A stretch of DNA of 64,000 bases from Acidobacteriota bacterium (lineage in GTDB: Bacteria; Acidobacteriota; Terriglobia; Terriglobales; Acidobacteriaceae). The notes beneath the pieces were generated by a model. That model worked only from the letters and a program-made list of their open reading frames with translations. It had not been told where the DNA came from and ran no database searches. The DNA is taken from positions 434,001 through 498,000 of the forward strand of contig JABCZI010000002.1 of the NCBI GenBank assembly GCA_013289765.1, given 5' to 3'. This document shows positions 48,757-59,835 of the stretch, piece by piece. Numbering within the stretch: position 1 is the stretch's first letter; the number at the start of each line of letters is the position of its first letter. A program made the position numbers and the translations under genes.

Positions 48757-49176
48757 ATGCTTGACGGGTTTAAGAAGTTTATCCTGCGCGGAAATGTTGT
48801 GGATATGGCGGTCGGCGTGGTGATTGGTGCGGCGTTCGCCAGCGTAGTTGCCGGACTGACGTCAGCGTTTCTGAATCCGCTGATCAAGCTCGCTACCGGC
48901 GGCGGAGAGAAATTCTCGTCGCTTGAGTTCACGATTCACGGCATCGCATTCCCTCTCGACAACTTCATCAATGCCTGCATCTCGTTTTTCCTGATCGCGG
49001 TTGCGGTTTACTTCTTTGTAGTGCTACCCGTGAATGCGCTGGTCGCACGCATGAACCGTGGCGAGAAGCCGCCTGATCCGACCACCAAGAAGTGTCCCGA
49101 ATGCCTTAGCGAGATTCCGATTGAGGCGCGGCGGTGTGCGCATTGCACGCAGCCGGTGATGGGCAGGGCGGCATGA
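48757..49176 (+). CDS. mscL: Large-conductance mechanosensitive channel MscL with zinc-ribbon tail
   Basis: 139 residues. FKKFILRGNVVDMAVGVVIG (5-24) is the MscL amphipathic helix and first membrane helix with the pore constriction; the second helix is at about 70-95. MscL homopentamers open under membrane tension and release solutes. The C-terminal cytoplasmic part ends in a CPEC(10)CAHC zinc ribbon (Cys 113, 116, 127, 130), found in a subset of bacterial MscL proteins and absent from E. coli. This could link the channel to a partner or sense metal or redox state. It stands alone behind dnaN. Confidence 0.93.
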   Translation: MLDGFKKFILRGNVVDMAVGVVIGAAFASVVAGLTSAFLNPLIKLATGGGEKFSSLEFTIHGIAFPLDNFINACISFFLIAVAVYFFVVLPVNALVARMNRGEKPPDPTTKKCPECLSEIPIEARRCAHCTQPVMGRAA

Positions 49177-49225
49177 GAGTGGCTGACGCGCGAACTTCGA
49201 CTGCGCTCTCGGGTAACATGGCGGT

Positions 49226-49987
49226 ATGGGTTGCCGTACTAGCCGACTTTCTTTTCTATTCCTTTTTCTAAATTCCGCTCTGGCGTTAAGCGCGTGGAGT
49301 CTTCCCGCGAGTCTGGCTGCACAAGATTCGTCCTCTTCCAACAAGAATAAAGCGCAGGCTTCCTCAAAGGAGCGAGGTACGGAGTCCTCGCTTGACGCGG
49401 GGAGGGTGAGCGCGGGAGTGTATCGGAACACCTCGTTTGGATTTTCAGTCAAGGTTCCGGCGGGGTGGGTGCTGCGGACTGAGGAGATGAATGTGGCGGA
49501 TGCCTCTACGGCGACGGAAAGTCGAGCTGCGCTCGACCGGACAGCCCCTTCGGCTTCGCTCAGGGCAAGCTTGGGAGGCTGTCCCCACCTGGGTGCGTGC
49601 GGGCGAGTGTTGCTGGCGGCGTTTTCGCGGCCGCCCGAGGCGAAGGCGGAAGATGTGAATGGGTCGATTCTGATTGTGGCGGAGAGTGTGGCGGCGTATC
49701 CGGAACTGAGGGAAGCGGCACAGTACTTCCAGCCCGTGATGGAAGTCGCCAAGGCGCAAGGCTTCGAGATGGATGACGAGCCTTATGAGTTTGTGTTGGG
49801 ACCGAAGAAGCTGGTGCGCGGGGATTTTCAGAAGGATGTTGGGACGCGGGTGATGCGGCAATCGACGCTTGTGGTGCTGACGCGGGAATATGTGGTGTCA
49901 TTTACTTTTATTGGCGGGACTGAGGATGAGGTGGAGGAGTTGGTGCAGGGGCTGAGTTTTGGGGCGGGGAGCAAGGCCACTCGATAG
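49226..49987 (+). CDS. Secreted hypothetical protein with repeat-encoded insert
   Basis: 253 residues, signal peptide 1-32 (LSFLFLFLNSALALSAWSLP). A Ser/Lys-rich linker leads to a beta domain beginning RNTSFGFSVKVPAGWVLRTEE, which resembles the PsbP/DcrB-like fold of proteins that bind or stabilise membrane complexes. Residues about 105-121 are encoded by a family B/A repeat (49539-49588) and break the domain pattern; the rest resumes with GSILIVAESV. The C-terminal part has VVSFTFIGGTEDEVEELVQ. The function is unknown. It lies 49 bp behind mscL. Confidence 0.65.
   Translation: MGCRTSRLSFLFLFLNSALALSAWSLPASLAAQDSSSSNKNKAQASSKERGTESSLDAGRVSAGVYRNTSFGFSVKVPAGWVLRTEEMNVADASTATESRAALDRTAPSASLRASLGGCPHLGACGRVLLAAFSRPPEAKAEDVNGSILIVAESVAAYPELREAAQYFQPVMEVAKAQGFEMDDEPYEFVLGPKKLVRGDFQKDVGTRVMRQSTLVVLTREYVVSFTFIGGTEDEVEELVQGLSFGAGSKATR
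49539..49588. repeat. Palindromic repeat inside the gene at 49226
   Basis: GGACAGCC at 49539 and GGCTGTCC at 49577 bracket CCTTCGGCTTCGCTCAGGG, a string of the family A type (CTGAGCG...GAAGG) within a family B stem. It is in frame, encoding about 17 residues. Confidence 0.65.
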
Positions 49988-50035
49988 CGCATCGAGCAAG
50001 TTCCTCGATAGGCCGAATTGCGATTGGCCTACTAG

Positions 50036-50096
50036 GGAGCCTTCGACTGCGCATGACCGTCCTTCGGACGCTCACGCTTCGCTCTGGATGACAGGT
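50036..50096. repeat. Dispersed palindromic repeat, family A (copy 6)
   Basis: AGCCTTCGACTGCGCATGAC, inverted repeat CGTCCTTCGGACG, then TCACGCTTCGCTCTGGATGA. It fills most of the gap between convergent genes. Confidence 0.65.
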
Positions 50097-50119
50097 GTCG
50101 AAATTTGACAGGTGCGAAA

Positions 50120-50575
50120 TTAGTCTAAGGGTTCGGGCAGGAGGGCGATGTTGGTTTCGCCCGCCGCTTTTTTCGCGGCGTATTTTTTCATCCAGGCTTC
50201 CCAGCTTTTGCCGGCGGCGGTGTCGCGTCCGGTGAAGGCGAGGGCGGCGATGTCCGCGTAGGTGATGGAAAGTTTCTCGGTCGAATTTTTGGGATAGAGG
50301 CGGACGAGGGAATCTTTCAGCGTCGGGCCGGTGCGGCGGTCGAAGAGGTAGCCTTCGATTTTTGTGCCGTCTTTGCGGGTGATGGTTACGTCGCCGCGGT
50401 AGTCGAAGGCCTTCTCGAGGGCGACGCGGATTTCTTCATCGCTGGCTAGTTGCGGGATCCAACCTTCGAGTTGTTCGTGGGCGGTGCCAGGAGCGACTTC
50501 GAGAGAGTCGGGATTGACGTGGGGGACCGCTTGCGCGGCTTCGTGATCGATGTGGCCGGAAGCTTTTCCTGTCAT
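50120..50575 (-). CDS. Hypothetical protein, 151 residues
   Basis: The name of a family could not be given. The first 40 residues are His/Pro-rich and probably disordered. The core (45-150) has DVTITRKDGTKIEGYLFDRR ... DSLVRLYPKNSTEKLSITYADIAAL, a run of strands like that of small Sm-like or chaperone barrels; this is a pattern match only. It ends in a Lys/Ala-rich helix. It follows hpnH on the same strand after 58 bp and may be co-transcribed with it. Confidence 0.6.
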   Translation of the reverse strand: MTGKASGHIDHEAAQAVPHVNPDSLEVAPGTAHEQLEGWIPQLASDEEIRVALEKAFDYRGDVTITRKDGTKIEGYLFDRRTGPTLKDSLVRLYPKNSTEKLSITYADIAALAFTGRDTAAGKSWEAWMKKYAAKKAAGETNIALLPEPLD

Positions 50576-50633
50576 GGCGTCAGTCGAAAGTCAAAATCCT
50601 TAAGCACAGGGGACACAGAGGGTCACAAGGTAA

Positions 50634-51752
50634 TCACGCGCGCGTTTCGTGCAATGAATTTGCCGTCGGAGCGATTTGCACCAGCGGGTGAACTGGAGCT
50701 TGCGGTTCGTCCAGCAGGTCCAATGCTTCTTTATCGCGATAGGTGGTGAATAACGTTGCTTTCACCGTGGCGAGGAATCCGCTGAGCGAACTAAATGTGG
50801 CGTTCACCGCTGAGGCTTCATAGCCGCTGTGGACCATGCAATTGGCGCATGCGGGATTGCCGGACTCGGTGCCATAGTTGCTCCAGTTCGTGGTCAAGAG
50901 AAGCTCGTCGAAGGTTTCCGCGTAGCCATCCTGAAGCAGGTAGCAGGGCTTCTGCCATCCGAAAATGTTGTAGGTCGGCATTCCCCAGGGCGTGCAGGGG
51001 TAGGTGCGTTTGCCCATCAGGAATTCCAGAAAGAGCGGCGACAGATTAAAGCGCCAGTTCTTCTTGCGGTTCGACAGGATCGCGCGGAACATGCGCCGGG
51101 TGCGGGCGCGGCCAAGGAAATGCTTCTGGTCAGGCGCTTTGTCGTAGGAGTATCCCGGCGAGAGCATCATGCCTTCGAGGCCAAGCTCCATCATGTCATC
51201 GAAGAAGGCGCGAACGGACTTGGGATCGGCGCCGTCGAACAGCGTGGTGTTGGTGGTGACGCGGAAACCGCGGCTGAGTGCTTCTTTGATGGCATCGAGG
51301 GCGATGTCGTATCCGCCTTCGCGGCAGACGGCGAGGTCGTGCTCTTCGCGCTGGCCGTCGAGGTGAACGCTGAAGGTCAGATATTTGCTTGGCTTAAAGA
51401 GATTTATTTTCTCTTTCAGCAGTAGGGCATTGGTGCACAGATAAATATATTTCTTGCGCGCGACCAGGCCTTCGATGATCTCCCCGATCTGCGGGTGCAT
51501 GAGCGGTTCGCCGCCGGGGATCGAGACCATGGGGGCGCCGCATTCGTCAGCGGCGCGGAAACATTCTTCAGGAGACAAATCCTTCTTCAGGATGTGGGCG
51601 GGGTACTGAATCTTGCCGCATCCGGCGCAAGCCAGGTTGCAGCGGAACAAGGGCTCGAGCATCAGCACGAGCGGGTACTGCTTGCGTCCGGCCAGCTTCT
51701 GGCGAAGGACGTAGCTTGCCACAGTCCACATCTGCGAAACGGGTACTGGCAT
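50634..51752 (-). CDS. hpnH: Adenosyl-hopene transferase HpnH (radical SAM)
   Basis: 372 residues. Radical SAM motif CNLACAGC (C38, C42, C45), ligating a 4Fe-4S cluster with the CxxxCxxC spacing. HpnH attaches adenosyl to diploptene, the first step to side-chain-extended hopanoids. Further features: MVSIPGGEPLMHPQI, LCTNALLLKEKI, FSVHLDGQREEHD, and C-terminal cysteines (NPACANCMVHSGYE) typical of the family. The squalene-hopene cyclase and other hpn genes are not in the window. It is divergent from gyrB with 336 bp between the starts. Confidence 0.93.
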   Translation of the reverse strand: MPVPVSQMWTVASYVLRQKLAGRKQYPLVLMLEPLFRCNLACAGCGKIQYPAHILKKDLSPEECFRAADECGAPMVSIPGGEPLMHPQIGEIIEGLVARKKYIYLCTNALLLKEKINLFKPSKYLTFSVHLDGQREEHDLAVCREGGYDIALDAIKEALSRGFRVTTNTTLFDGADPKSVRAFFDDMMELGLEGMMLSPGYSYDKAPDQKHFLGRARTRRMFRAILSNRKKNWRFNLSPLFLEFLMGKRTYPCTPWGMPTYNIFGWQKPCYLLQDGYAETFDELLLTTNWSNYGTESGNPACANCMVHSGYEASAVNATFSSLSGFLATVKATLFTTYRDKEALDLLDEPQAPVHPLVQIAPTANSLHETRA

Positions 51753-51881
51753 TATTAGGTTGGTGACTCCTGTGGCTCTATTTTAGCAGGATCGGGTGGT
51801 TAGATGAGGACGAATGGCGTAGAGGTGCCGGAAAATGAAACCCAACGTCACGGGGTAGAAATAGGCGGTTTACCGGTGGGG

Positions 51882-51904
51882 TTCGAGCCTTTTGGCGGCT
51901 CGAA
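51882..51904. repeat. Perfect 8-bp stem-loop upstream of gyrB
   Basis: TTCGAGCC and GGCTCGAA with a 7-nt loop. Its right arm overlaps the putative -35 of the gyrB promoter, so it may be an operator. Confidence 0.5.
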
Positions 51905-51928
51905 AAACGGTGTGTTCCGTGATATAAT
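51900..51928 (+). promoter_or_regulatory. Promoter candidate for gyrB
   Basis: TATAAT (51923-51928) matches the -10 consensus fully; TCGAAA at 51900-51905, 17 bp upstream, is a 4-of-6 match for the -35. The leader would be about 155 nt. The rest of the 51753-52088 gap shows nothing else except a GGAG 5-7 nt before the gyrB ATG. Confidence 0.6.
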
Positions 51929-52058
51929 TTCAACAGTCGCCAACCGAACCTAAGTAAAGACATTTCAATAACTTGAGGTCAATTTGCAGGTGTGCTGCAG
52001 AGCTGGGTTTGGGCGGGCTGGCGAAGGTATTTTCCCGGGTAACGAACCTGCGTTCTAA

Positions 52059-54734
<2,676 letters not shown>

Positions 54735-54743
54735 ATTCTTCTG

Positions 54744-54772
54744 CCACGGATTTGCACGGATTCTCACGGATC
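54744..54772. repeat. Family E repeat, single arm
   Basis: CCACGGATTTGCACGGATTCTCACGGAT type unit (29 bp; key parts TTGCACGGATTCTCACGGAT), 10 bp behind gyrB. It matches the arms of the inverted repeat at 18136-18216. Confidence 0.8.
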
Positions 54773-54791
54773 AAAACTGAAAGTCAAAGAG

Positions 54792-54815
54792 GCGGCCCAG
54801 TGTGGGCCGCTTTTT
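54792..54815. terminator. Intrinsic terminator of gyrB
   Basis: GCGGCCCA(GTG)TGGGCCGC, an 8-bp perfect stem followed by TTTTT. It overlaps the 3' end of the convergent VKOR gene by two bases. Confidence 0.9.
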
Positions 54816-55215
54816 ATGTTCTTCTTAAGCCCATGAGGGTGAGTCCCAGTGCTAGCACGGTGATGAGAGAGATATCCGCGAGCGAGATTACGCAGTAGAT
54901 ACACCACACTCCGAGAACGCGCGCCTCGATCTGGGCCAGGTAGAGAGAAAAGCCGAGGCCGGTGGCGGCGACGATCAACAGGAGCTGATACGCGCGGCGC
55001 CAGGAGAGGGCGGCCATCAGTAAATATCCGATGATGCCGAGCGCGGCTACCGGAACGCCGCGGAGCACGGCGTAGGGGCTGTGATTGACGATGCCGCAGT
55101 CCCAGCGTTCGTTAATGCTGCAGGGCGCGTCGCCTTCGGTGCGGTAGTGCTCACGAAGGGCTAGGGCGGAGACGATGATGCCGAGGGCGGCGAGTATGGT
55201 CAGGGTGTGTTTCAT
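54814..55215 (-). CDS. Vitamin K epoxide reductase (VKOR)-family protein
   Basis: 133 residues, four membrane helices. The active-site pair is C105-I-Y-C108 (WCIYCVIS), the loop pair C32 and C40 (PCSINERWDC); the conserved Ser/Asn-type position before the redox loop is NHSP (44-47). Bacterial VKOR reoxidises DsbA with quinones and so drives disulphide formation in the periplasm, replacing DsbB. The usual fused thioredoxin domain is absent, so a separate DsbA is needed; none is in view. It is the last gene of the minus-strand copper/thiol group, 100 bp behind the SCO1 gene. Confidence 0.9.
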   Translation of the reverse strand: MKHTLTILAALGIIVSALALREHYRTEGDAPCSINERWDCGIVNHSPYAVLRGVPVAALGIIGYLLMAALSWRRAYQLLLIVAATGLGFSLYLAQIEARVLGVWCIYCVISLADISLITVLALGLTLMGLRRT

Positions 55216-55315
55216 TTTTATTTTTCGCGATCCCGTCTCCTGATACCACTAAATCCCTAACAGAAACAATCCTGACAGAAAATAGCTTTCCCCCCGGGAC
55301 CTTAACGATTCCAGT

Positions 55316-56233
55316 TCAACTGGCCGAGTGCGATGCGTTGGCGACGTCTTCGAGAAGATCGGAGGCCTGCCAATCGGCACCGTGATACCACTTGAACATT
55401 TTTCCATCGGGCGAGATGACTGCTGTGCTCAGCGAGTGCGTAATCAGTCCGGCCTCTTCGTTATAGGTTAGAGCGAAATAGTCTGCGAATTCCGGCAATT
55501 CGTTTGACGGGATCGCGGAGAATTCCCAGTGATCGAAGAGACTCGAATCTTTGCCTCCGGCGCATGAGAAGCCGTACTCCCGCAGCACTTTTGGAGTGTC
55601 GTGAGCGGGGTCGAAACTGATGCTGAGCAGGTGCGTCCTGCCGTAGCGTCCCGGATTCGCGCGAAGCTGACGGTCGATAGCGGCGAACTGGTGGCTGACG
55701 CGTGGGCAAAAATCTGGAAATGGACAGCGGGTATAAATGAGTGTCAGAAGCAAAGTCTGGCCGCGATATTGATGCAATGAGATTGGCTTACCGCTCTGGT
55801 TGACGAGCTTGAAGTCCGGTACAGCTTCGCCAGGAGTCGGGATATGCAATGTCGCAGCAGGCTTCTCGGCGGGAGTTGCGGCGTGGCTGGTGACTTTGAC
55901 GTTCTCCAGCCAGTACTTGTTGGGCTCGACGACTACGTCGGCAGTGATGGAGTCGCCGGGCTGCAGTTGGTTCAGGTCGGAGGACGGCTTGATGGTGTAA
56001 GGCATCACCATGGGGTCCATGAAGCCGGCAATTGGCTCGTTATCGATGTTTGCCGTGCCCGCGTTCTTGTCCACGGAAATCACTTTGCCTTTCAAGGCAT
56101 AACGCTTGGCGCCGGGTTTGGAGTTCGCGTCGGAGGGTTGCGGCGGTGGTGTGCGGTTGCAGGCGATGGAAAAAGTAAGCAGAGCGCATAAGAGCGCAAT
56201 ACGTTCGAGGGATGAGTTACGTTTGTCGGGCAT
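55316..56233 (-). CDS. Lipoprotein fusion of CusF-like copper-binding and SCO1 domains
   Basis: 305 residues. A lipobox (FSIAC, Cys25) marks a lipoprotein. Residues about 45-117 match the CusF/CopK-like copper-binding fold: GKVISVDKNAGTANIDNEPI and GFMDPMVMPY with Met ligands M73, M76 and M78. Residues 135-300 are SCO1/SenC: CPFPDFC (C171, C177) and His267 (LITHSLST) form the copper site. SCO1 delivers copper to CuA of cytochrome oxidase or acts as a thiol oxidoreductase. The fusion of a carrier with a metallochaperone is natural, and fits the neighbouring TonB receptor and Cys-rich protein. Confidence 0.9.
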   Translation of the reverse strand: MPDKRNSSLERIALLCALLTFSIACNRTPPPQPSDANSKPGAKRYALKGKVISVDKNAGTANIDNEPIAGFMDPMVMPYTIKPSSDLNQLQPGDSITADVVVEPNKYWLENVKVTSHAATPAEKPAATLHIPTPGEAVPDFKLVNQSGKPISLHQYRGQTLLLTLIYTRCPFPDFCPRVSHQFAAIDRQLRANPGRYGRTHLLSISFDPAHDTPKVLREYGFSCAGGKDSSLFDHWEFSAIPSNELPEFADYFALTYNEEAGLITHSLSTAVISPDGKMFKWYHGADWQASDLLEDVANASHSAS

Positions 56234-56246
56234 AGTTAGTTTCCGA

Positions 56247-56312
56247 AGAGCAGCGCCTTAAGGCGCGATTGATAATGCGACCTCTCCGGTATGCCTGAAG
56301 GCATACCGGATG
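56247..56312. repeat. Family C palindrome pair
   Basis: CAGCGCCTTAAGGCGCG and CGGTATGCCTGAAGGCATACCG, two stems about 22 nt apart, between the TonB receptor and SCO1 genes. Confidence 0.7.
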
Positions 56313-56365
56313 TGAATCCTAGATACGAATCCTAATTCTCCTATATTATCCCCCACGATTGCTGA

Positions 56366-58651
56366 TCAGTAGTGGAAGCGGTAGCGAAGTTCTACATAGA
56401 GCTCTCGCGGATTGTTCCAATGAAAGCCGCCGAAGGTGACGCTGTTATCGAGTTCGACGCGGCGGTTGGCCACGTTGAGGGCGTTTAGCGAGGCGGAAAA
56501 GCGCTCTCCGAAATCCTTGCCTAGCGAAAGGTCGAACGTGGTGTGCTGCGGCAGATAATTGCCGGGATAGGGCTGGCCAGGGAAAGCGTTGTGGAAGCCC
56601 GAGCCGTAGTAGACATTGGTGGATGCATAGGCGCGCCAGGGCAGAGTGACGTCGCCGCCGACGTTGAGCGTGTTGCGCTGATCATGATCGAGTGGAGAGA
56701 GACCGGCGGGTAAGGAAAAATTGGTGAGCCCGCCGGTAATGGCTCCGCTAGCTTCGGCAATTTGATTGGAGTAAGCGAGGTGGATTTTGCCATGATGAGC
56801 GATGAGCGGTGAACGCAGGGTAAGCTCCCATCCCCGGATGACCGCATGAGCGATGGTAATGGGGAAGAAGAGATTGGACTCGCCGATATTGTTGTGATCA
56901 AAGAAATTAGCGACATTGGTTCGGAAGTTGTCGGCGTCGAGAATCCAGCCATGGTAGGGGATGGTTACGCCGAATTGATGTTCTTCATCGCGCTCGCCGT
57001 TGAGCTTGATGAATCCCACACTATTGGCATTGGCAAATTGAATCAGCGGACCCGAGGCGGTGATCAACGGTGGGGCCTGATAGTAATGGCCGTAAAAAGC
57101 GCGGAAGGTCCAGTTGAGATGCGGCACGTTGAGCGCAATGCCGAAGCGCGGGCTGATCGCACTCTCCGAGACTCCGCCAGAGAAGTGTGTCGGCCGCATT
57201 CCGGCGGTTAGCGTCAGCCAGGGAACGGGCGTGAACTTGTCGTCGATGAAGAATGCCGCCAGGCTGCCCGAGGGGTGCTCCAAATCGGTGAACGGCGGAC
57301 TGCTGCCGTCGTTGAACACCGCGCCGAACGTCTCATTGTCCTGCTGGTAGAAACTGTACACACCGACCTGAAGATTATTTTTCGCCGCGTTTGCGGCGAA
57401 GCTAACCTGGCCGCCGCCGTAGGTCGAACTGCGATCCTGAGTGGTGACAACAGGAAAGTCGTTGGGCGAGCTCGCGTAGTCGGCCGCATTGCGATGAAAG
57501 AAAGGAGAGACCGTCAGCAGGAGTTTTGAATTGAAGGTATGCACCCAGGAGAAGTTCACGATGGCGTCGGATTCGTGATCGCCGTCGCGAAGATTGAGGC
57601 TGGGATACTGTCCGGTCAGTTGGCCATTTACCAGATTGTTCTCGATGTCATTGGGGAAAGGGTCGTAGGGGATTTGGTAGTAATCCTTGCGCAGCGAAGT
57701 CACGAAGCGCAGTTGGTTGGAGGGATCGACATTGAAAATCAAGGATCCGAAGCCGCCGTAGCCGTTCTCAGCGTCGTGAACGACTTGCGGAACAGGGGTT
57801 TGTATACCGAGATTGCTGCGGTTGGCGTTGACGCTGGCATAGTAAGCGAAGCGTTCAGTGTGGCTGCCGAAACTGAGAGCGTCGTTGGTTTGGTAGAAGT
57901 TTCCGGCGCTGAGGACGAGTTCGGCCTGGCGGTTGCGCTCGAAGCCGGTGCGCGGGACTACGTTGAAGACACCGTAAGTGCGGTCGCCGAACTCGGCGCC
58001 GTAGCTGCCGCGATCGACTTCGAGGTAGTCGATATCCTTGGGATCGAATTGGGGGCCGAGGTTGGAAGCGATGTTGGTGTTGGGCACGGGGACGCCGTCG
58101 ATGAGCCAACTGGTTTGGTGGCCGCCGCGGATGTGGAGCTGGTCGTGAGTGAAATAGGCGCCGGGAACGTAGTCGGTGATCATGGCGAGACTGTTGGTGC
58201 GATCCGCGCCGGGAGTTTGTTCGATATCGAGACGGCTGACCAGAGTGGTGGGAGTAGCGGAATCGGTGGGAGCGGCTTCGGGCGAGCCAGAGACGTTCAC
58301 CGTTTCTTTATTCGAGGCGACGCTCAGGGAAAAATGGAGGACGGGTTGCGATCCGGAATTCACTATAAGGTTCTGCGTGGCCTGATTGAAAGTGGGGGCC
58401 ACGACTGTGACCGTGTATTCGCCGAGCGAAACGCTGTTGAAAGCAAACTGGCCGGTGGCATCCGTATTGGTGCTGGCGGACCATTGCGACGTCTTCGAGC
58501 TCAGCATGACCATGGCATTTTGTACGGGACGGTGCTGGGGATCGTGGACGACGCCGCGGACTGATCCGAAAATGGACGCGAAGGCGGGGAAGGTTAACAG
58601 TAGGAGCTGTGTGGTAAGGATGAGTAGGGGGAAACGCACCGGGGCTTTCAT
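56366..58651 (-). CDS. TonB-dependent outer membrane receptor with carboxypeptidase-regulatory domain
   Basis: 761 residues from the ATG at 58651, preceded by an A/G-rich SD; an upstream ATG at 58699 gives a Lys-rich extension and is unlikely. Signal peptide 1-26. A CarboxypepD_reg domain (GSVRGVVHDPQHRPVQNAMVML, about 29-110) precedes the plug (near 130-230, with HIRGGHQTSWLIDGVPV) and a 22-strand barrel ending YVELRYRFHY. The aromatic last residue fits outer membrane insertion by Bam. The substrate is not predictable from sequence; the neighbours suggest metal or metal complexes. The gap to SCO1 is 132 bp. Confidence 0.9.
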   Translation of the reverse strand: MKAPVRFPLLILTTQLLLLTFPAFASIFGSVRGVVHDPQHRPVQNAMVMLSSKTSQWSASTNTDATGQFAFNSVSLGEYTVTVVAPTFNQATQNLIVNSGSQPVLHFSLSVASNKETVNVSGSPEAAPTDSATPTTLVSRLDIEQTPGADRTNSLAMITDYVPGAYFTHDQLHIRGGHQTSWLIDGVPVPNTNIASNLGPQFDPKDIDYLEVDRGSYGAEFGDRTYGVFNVVPRTGFERNRQAELVLSAGNFYQTNDALSFGSHTERFAYYASVNANRSNLGIQTPVPQVVHDAENGYGGFGSLIFNVDPSNQLRFVTSLRKDYYQIPYDPFPNDIENNLVNGQLTGQYPSLNLRDGDHESDAIVNFSWVHTFNSKLLLTVSPFFHRNAADYASSPNDFPVVTTQDRSSTYGGGQVSFAANAAKNNLQVGVYSFYQQDNETFGAVFNDGSSPPFTDLEHPSGSLAAFFIDDKFTPVPWLTLTAGMRPTHFSGGVSESAISPRFGIALNVPHLNWTFRAFYGHYYQAPPLITASGPLIQFANANSVGFIKLNGERDEEHQFGVTIPYHGWILDADNFRTNVANFFDHNNIGESNLFFPITIAHAVIRGWELTLRSPLIAHHGKIHLAYSNQIAEASGAITGGLTNFSLPAGLSPLDHDQRNTLNVGGDVTLPWRAYASTNVYYGSGFHNAFPGQPYPGNYLPQHTTFDLSLGKDFGERFSASLNALNVANRRVELDNSVTFGGFHWNNPRELYVELRYRFHY

Positions 58652-58815
58652 GGTCTTCTCTTTCTTTCTTCCTTTTTTCTTTCGTGTCGTGTCGTGCAAT
58701 TGTGTGATTAGACGGCCGTCGCGACGCGCTCCAATCAGTCATGACAGAGCGGTGGCAGAATGGCTCGCTCCGCTTGGCTGGACCTACGCGGCGGTTCGTG
58801 TGCGGAAGATTGAAC

Positions 58816-59172
58816 TCAGGCGATAAAGAAAGACGGAGGGGCGCGAGAGGATTGGAAGCGACGATAACTTGCGCTCGGAGGGAGGGTTTTTAACTGTCCA
58901 ACGTAGCCCGCGTGGGAATGGGCATACAAAACTGTTGCCTTAGTCGCATGAGCCCAACGGACGGTGACGACCGCGCGGCCGCAGTTATTCCCGCAACATG
59001 CGGCATCGCGGATGATGGGGCGTTCTGATTGCGAGCTCAGAGCATCGTGGCAGGAATGAACGGCCTTGCGAACGCAGCATGCATGCGGAGGAGCGGTGGT
59101 AGCTAGAGCCAGAGGGACGAGGTTTCCCGCGAGCGTGAGGAGCAACAGAAATTTGGCGATCCAACGATGCAT
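58816..59172 (-). CDS. Small secreted Cys/His-rich protein, probable metal binder
   Basis: 118 residues from the ATG at 59172, which starts the signal peptide (RWIAKFLLLLTLAGNLVPLALA). The mature part has PPHACCVRKAVHSCHD (residues 28-43) and CCGNNCGR, giving six Cys and several His in a short stretch, a pattern of copper- or zinc-binding peptides. The C-terminal part has HAHSHAGY. A 15-bp unit (ATGCATCGATTTTGT) is repeated so that a second in-frame ATG lies at 59187. It lies 164 bp upstream of the TonB receptor gene on the same strand. Confidence 0.7.
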   Translation of the reverse strand: MHRWIAKFLLLLTLAGNLVPLALATTAPPHACCVRKAVHSCHDALSSQSERPIIRDAACCGNNCGRAVVTVRWAHATKATVLYAHSHAGYVGQLKTLPPSASYRRFQSSRAPPSFFIA

Positions 59173-59289
59173 ACAAAATCGATGCATACAAAATCTGCGG
59201 TGCTCGAAGCTTATCAAGTTGCGGCAACTGGAGCAACAGCGGGGTGCTCTTCGGTGGCTGAGCTGAAGTTCATCTCGAATTGGAGGATC

Positions 59290-59676
59290 TCACCGCATCA
59301 GCACGTAAGCGCCGCCGTTGGTGAAGGCGATCACCAGGTTCATCAGGATTAGCATCAAATCGTAGTGCCAGCCTGAACCCCTCTGGCCCCAGAAGCCTGT
59401 GTGCCAGGCGAAGATCTTTTTCTGGATCGCGCCGAACATGATGAGGATGAGGCCGAAGGCGGCGAGTTGGGTGAGGACTCCGAAGGTCACGCCCAGGGCT
59501 CCGGAGACTTCAGCGATACCGAGGAAGACGGTGAAGGGTTTGGACATGCCAATGTCTTTGGCGCGAGCTGCGGGGTCTTTGAGGTGACCGTAGCCGCTGG
59601 TTACGAAGATGAGGCCGACCATGAGGCGGAGGAGGAGCAGGCCGAGGTCGGTGAAGCGGGCTAGTTGGGGGAACAT
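59290..59676 (-). CDS. DoxX-family membrane protein
   Basis: 128 residues, four membrane helices. Signature parts: LLLLRLMVGLIFVTSGYGHLKDP and GIAEVSGALGVTFGVLTQLAAFGLI. DoxX-like proteins are named after a thiosulphate:quinone oxidoreductase subunit; in mycobacteria DoxX takes part in a membrane oxidoreductase complex against thiol and superoxide stress. A role in quinone-linked redox fits the neighbouring VKOR and SCO1 genes, but this is inference. It is separated from the Mpo1-like gene upstream by a family C composite repeat. Confidence 0.88.
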   Translation of the reverse strand: MFPQLARFTDLGLLLLRLMVGLIFVTSGYGHLKDPAARAKDIGMSKPFTVFLGIAEVSGALGVTFGVLTQLAAFGLILIMFGAIQKKIFAWHTGFWGQRGSGWHYDLMLILMNLVIAFTNGGAYVLMR

Positions 59677-59736
59677 GGGCGCCTTCTTGCGTGAGTCGGA
59701 TTTGAGGAAAGCCAGGGTCTCTCCAAATACGACTAC

Positions 59737-59798
59737 GGGGGCTGAAGCCCGGAATCATTTTGGATGCTTGCGCGGCGCTGAAGCGCCGCTCTTCCACG
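59737..59798. repeat. Composite palindromic repeat, family C (copy 3)
   Basis: GGGGCTGAAGCCC, 24-nt spacer, CGGCGCTGAAGCGCCGC, TCTTCCAC. It is nearly the same as 16006-16069, including the trailing TCTTCCAC. Confidence 0.85.
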
Positions 59799-59835
59799 GT
59801 CCCGCGCGCTGCCCGTTTTTTCAAGACAAAAAAGT

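Noticed and set aside
51878..51904. GGTTCGAGCC, resembling a tRNA T-loop
   Set aside because: No acceptor or anticodon stem fits around it; it is a simple 8-bp hairpin.
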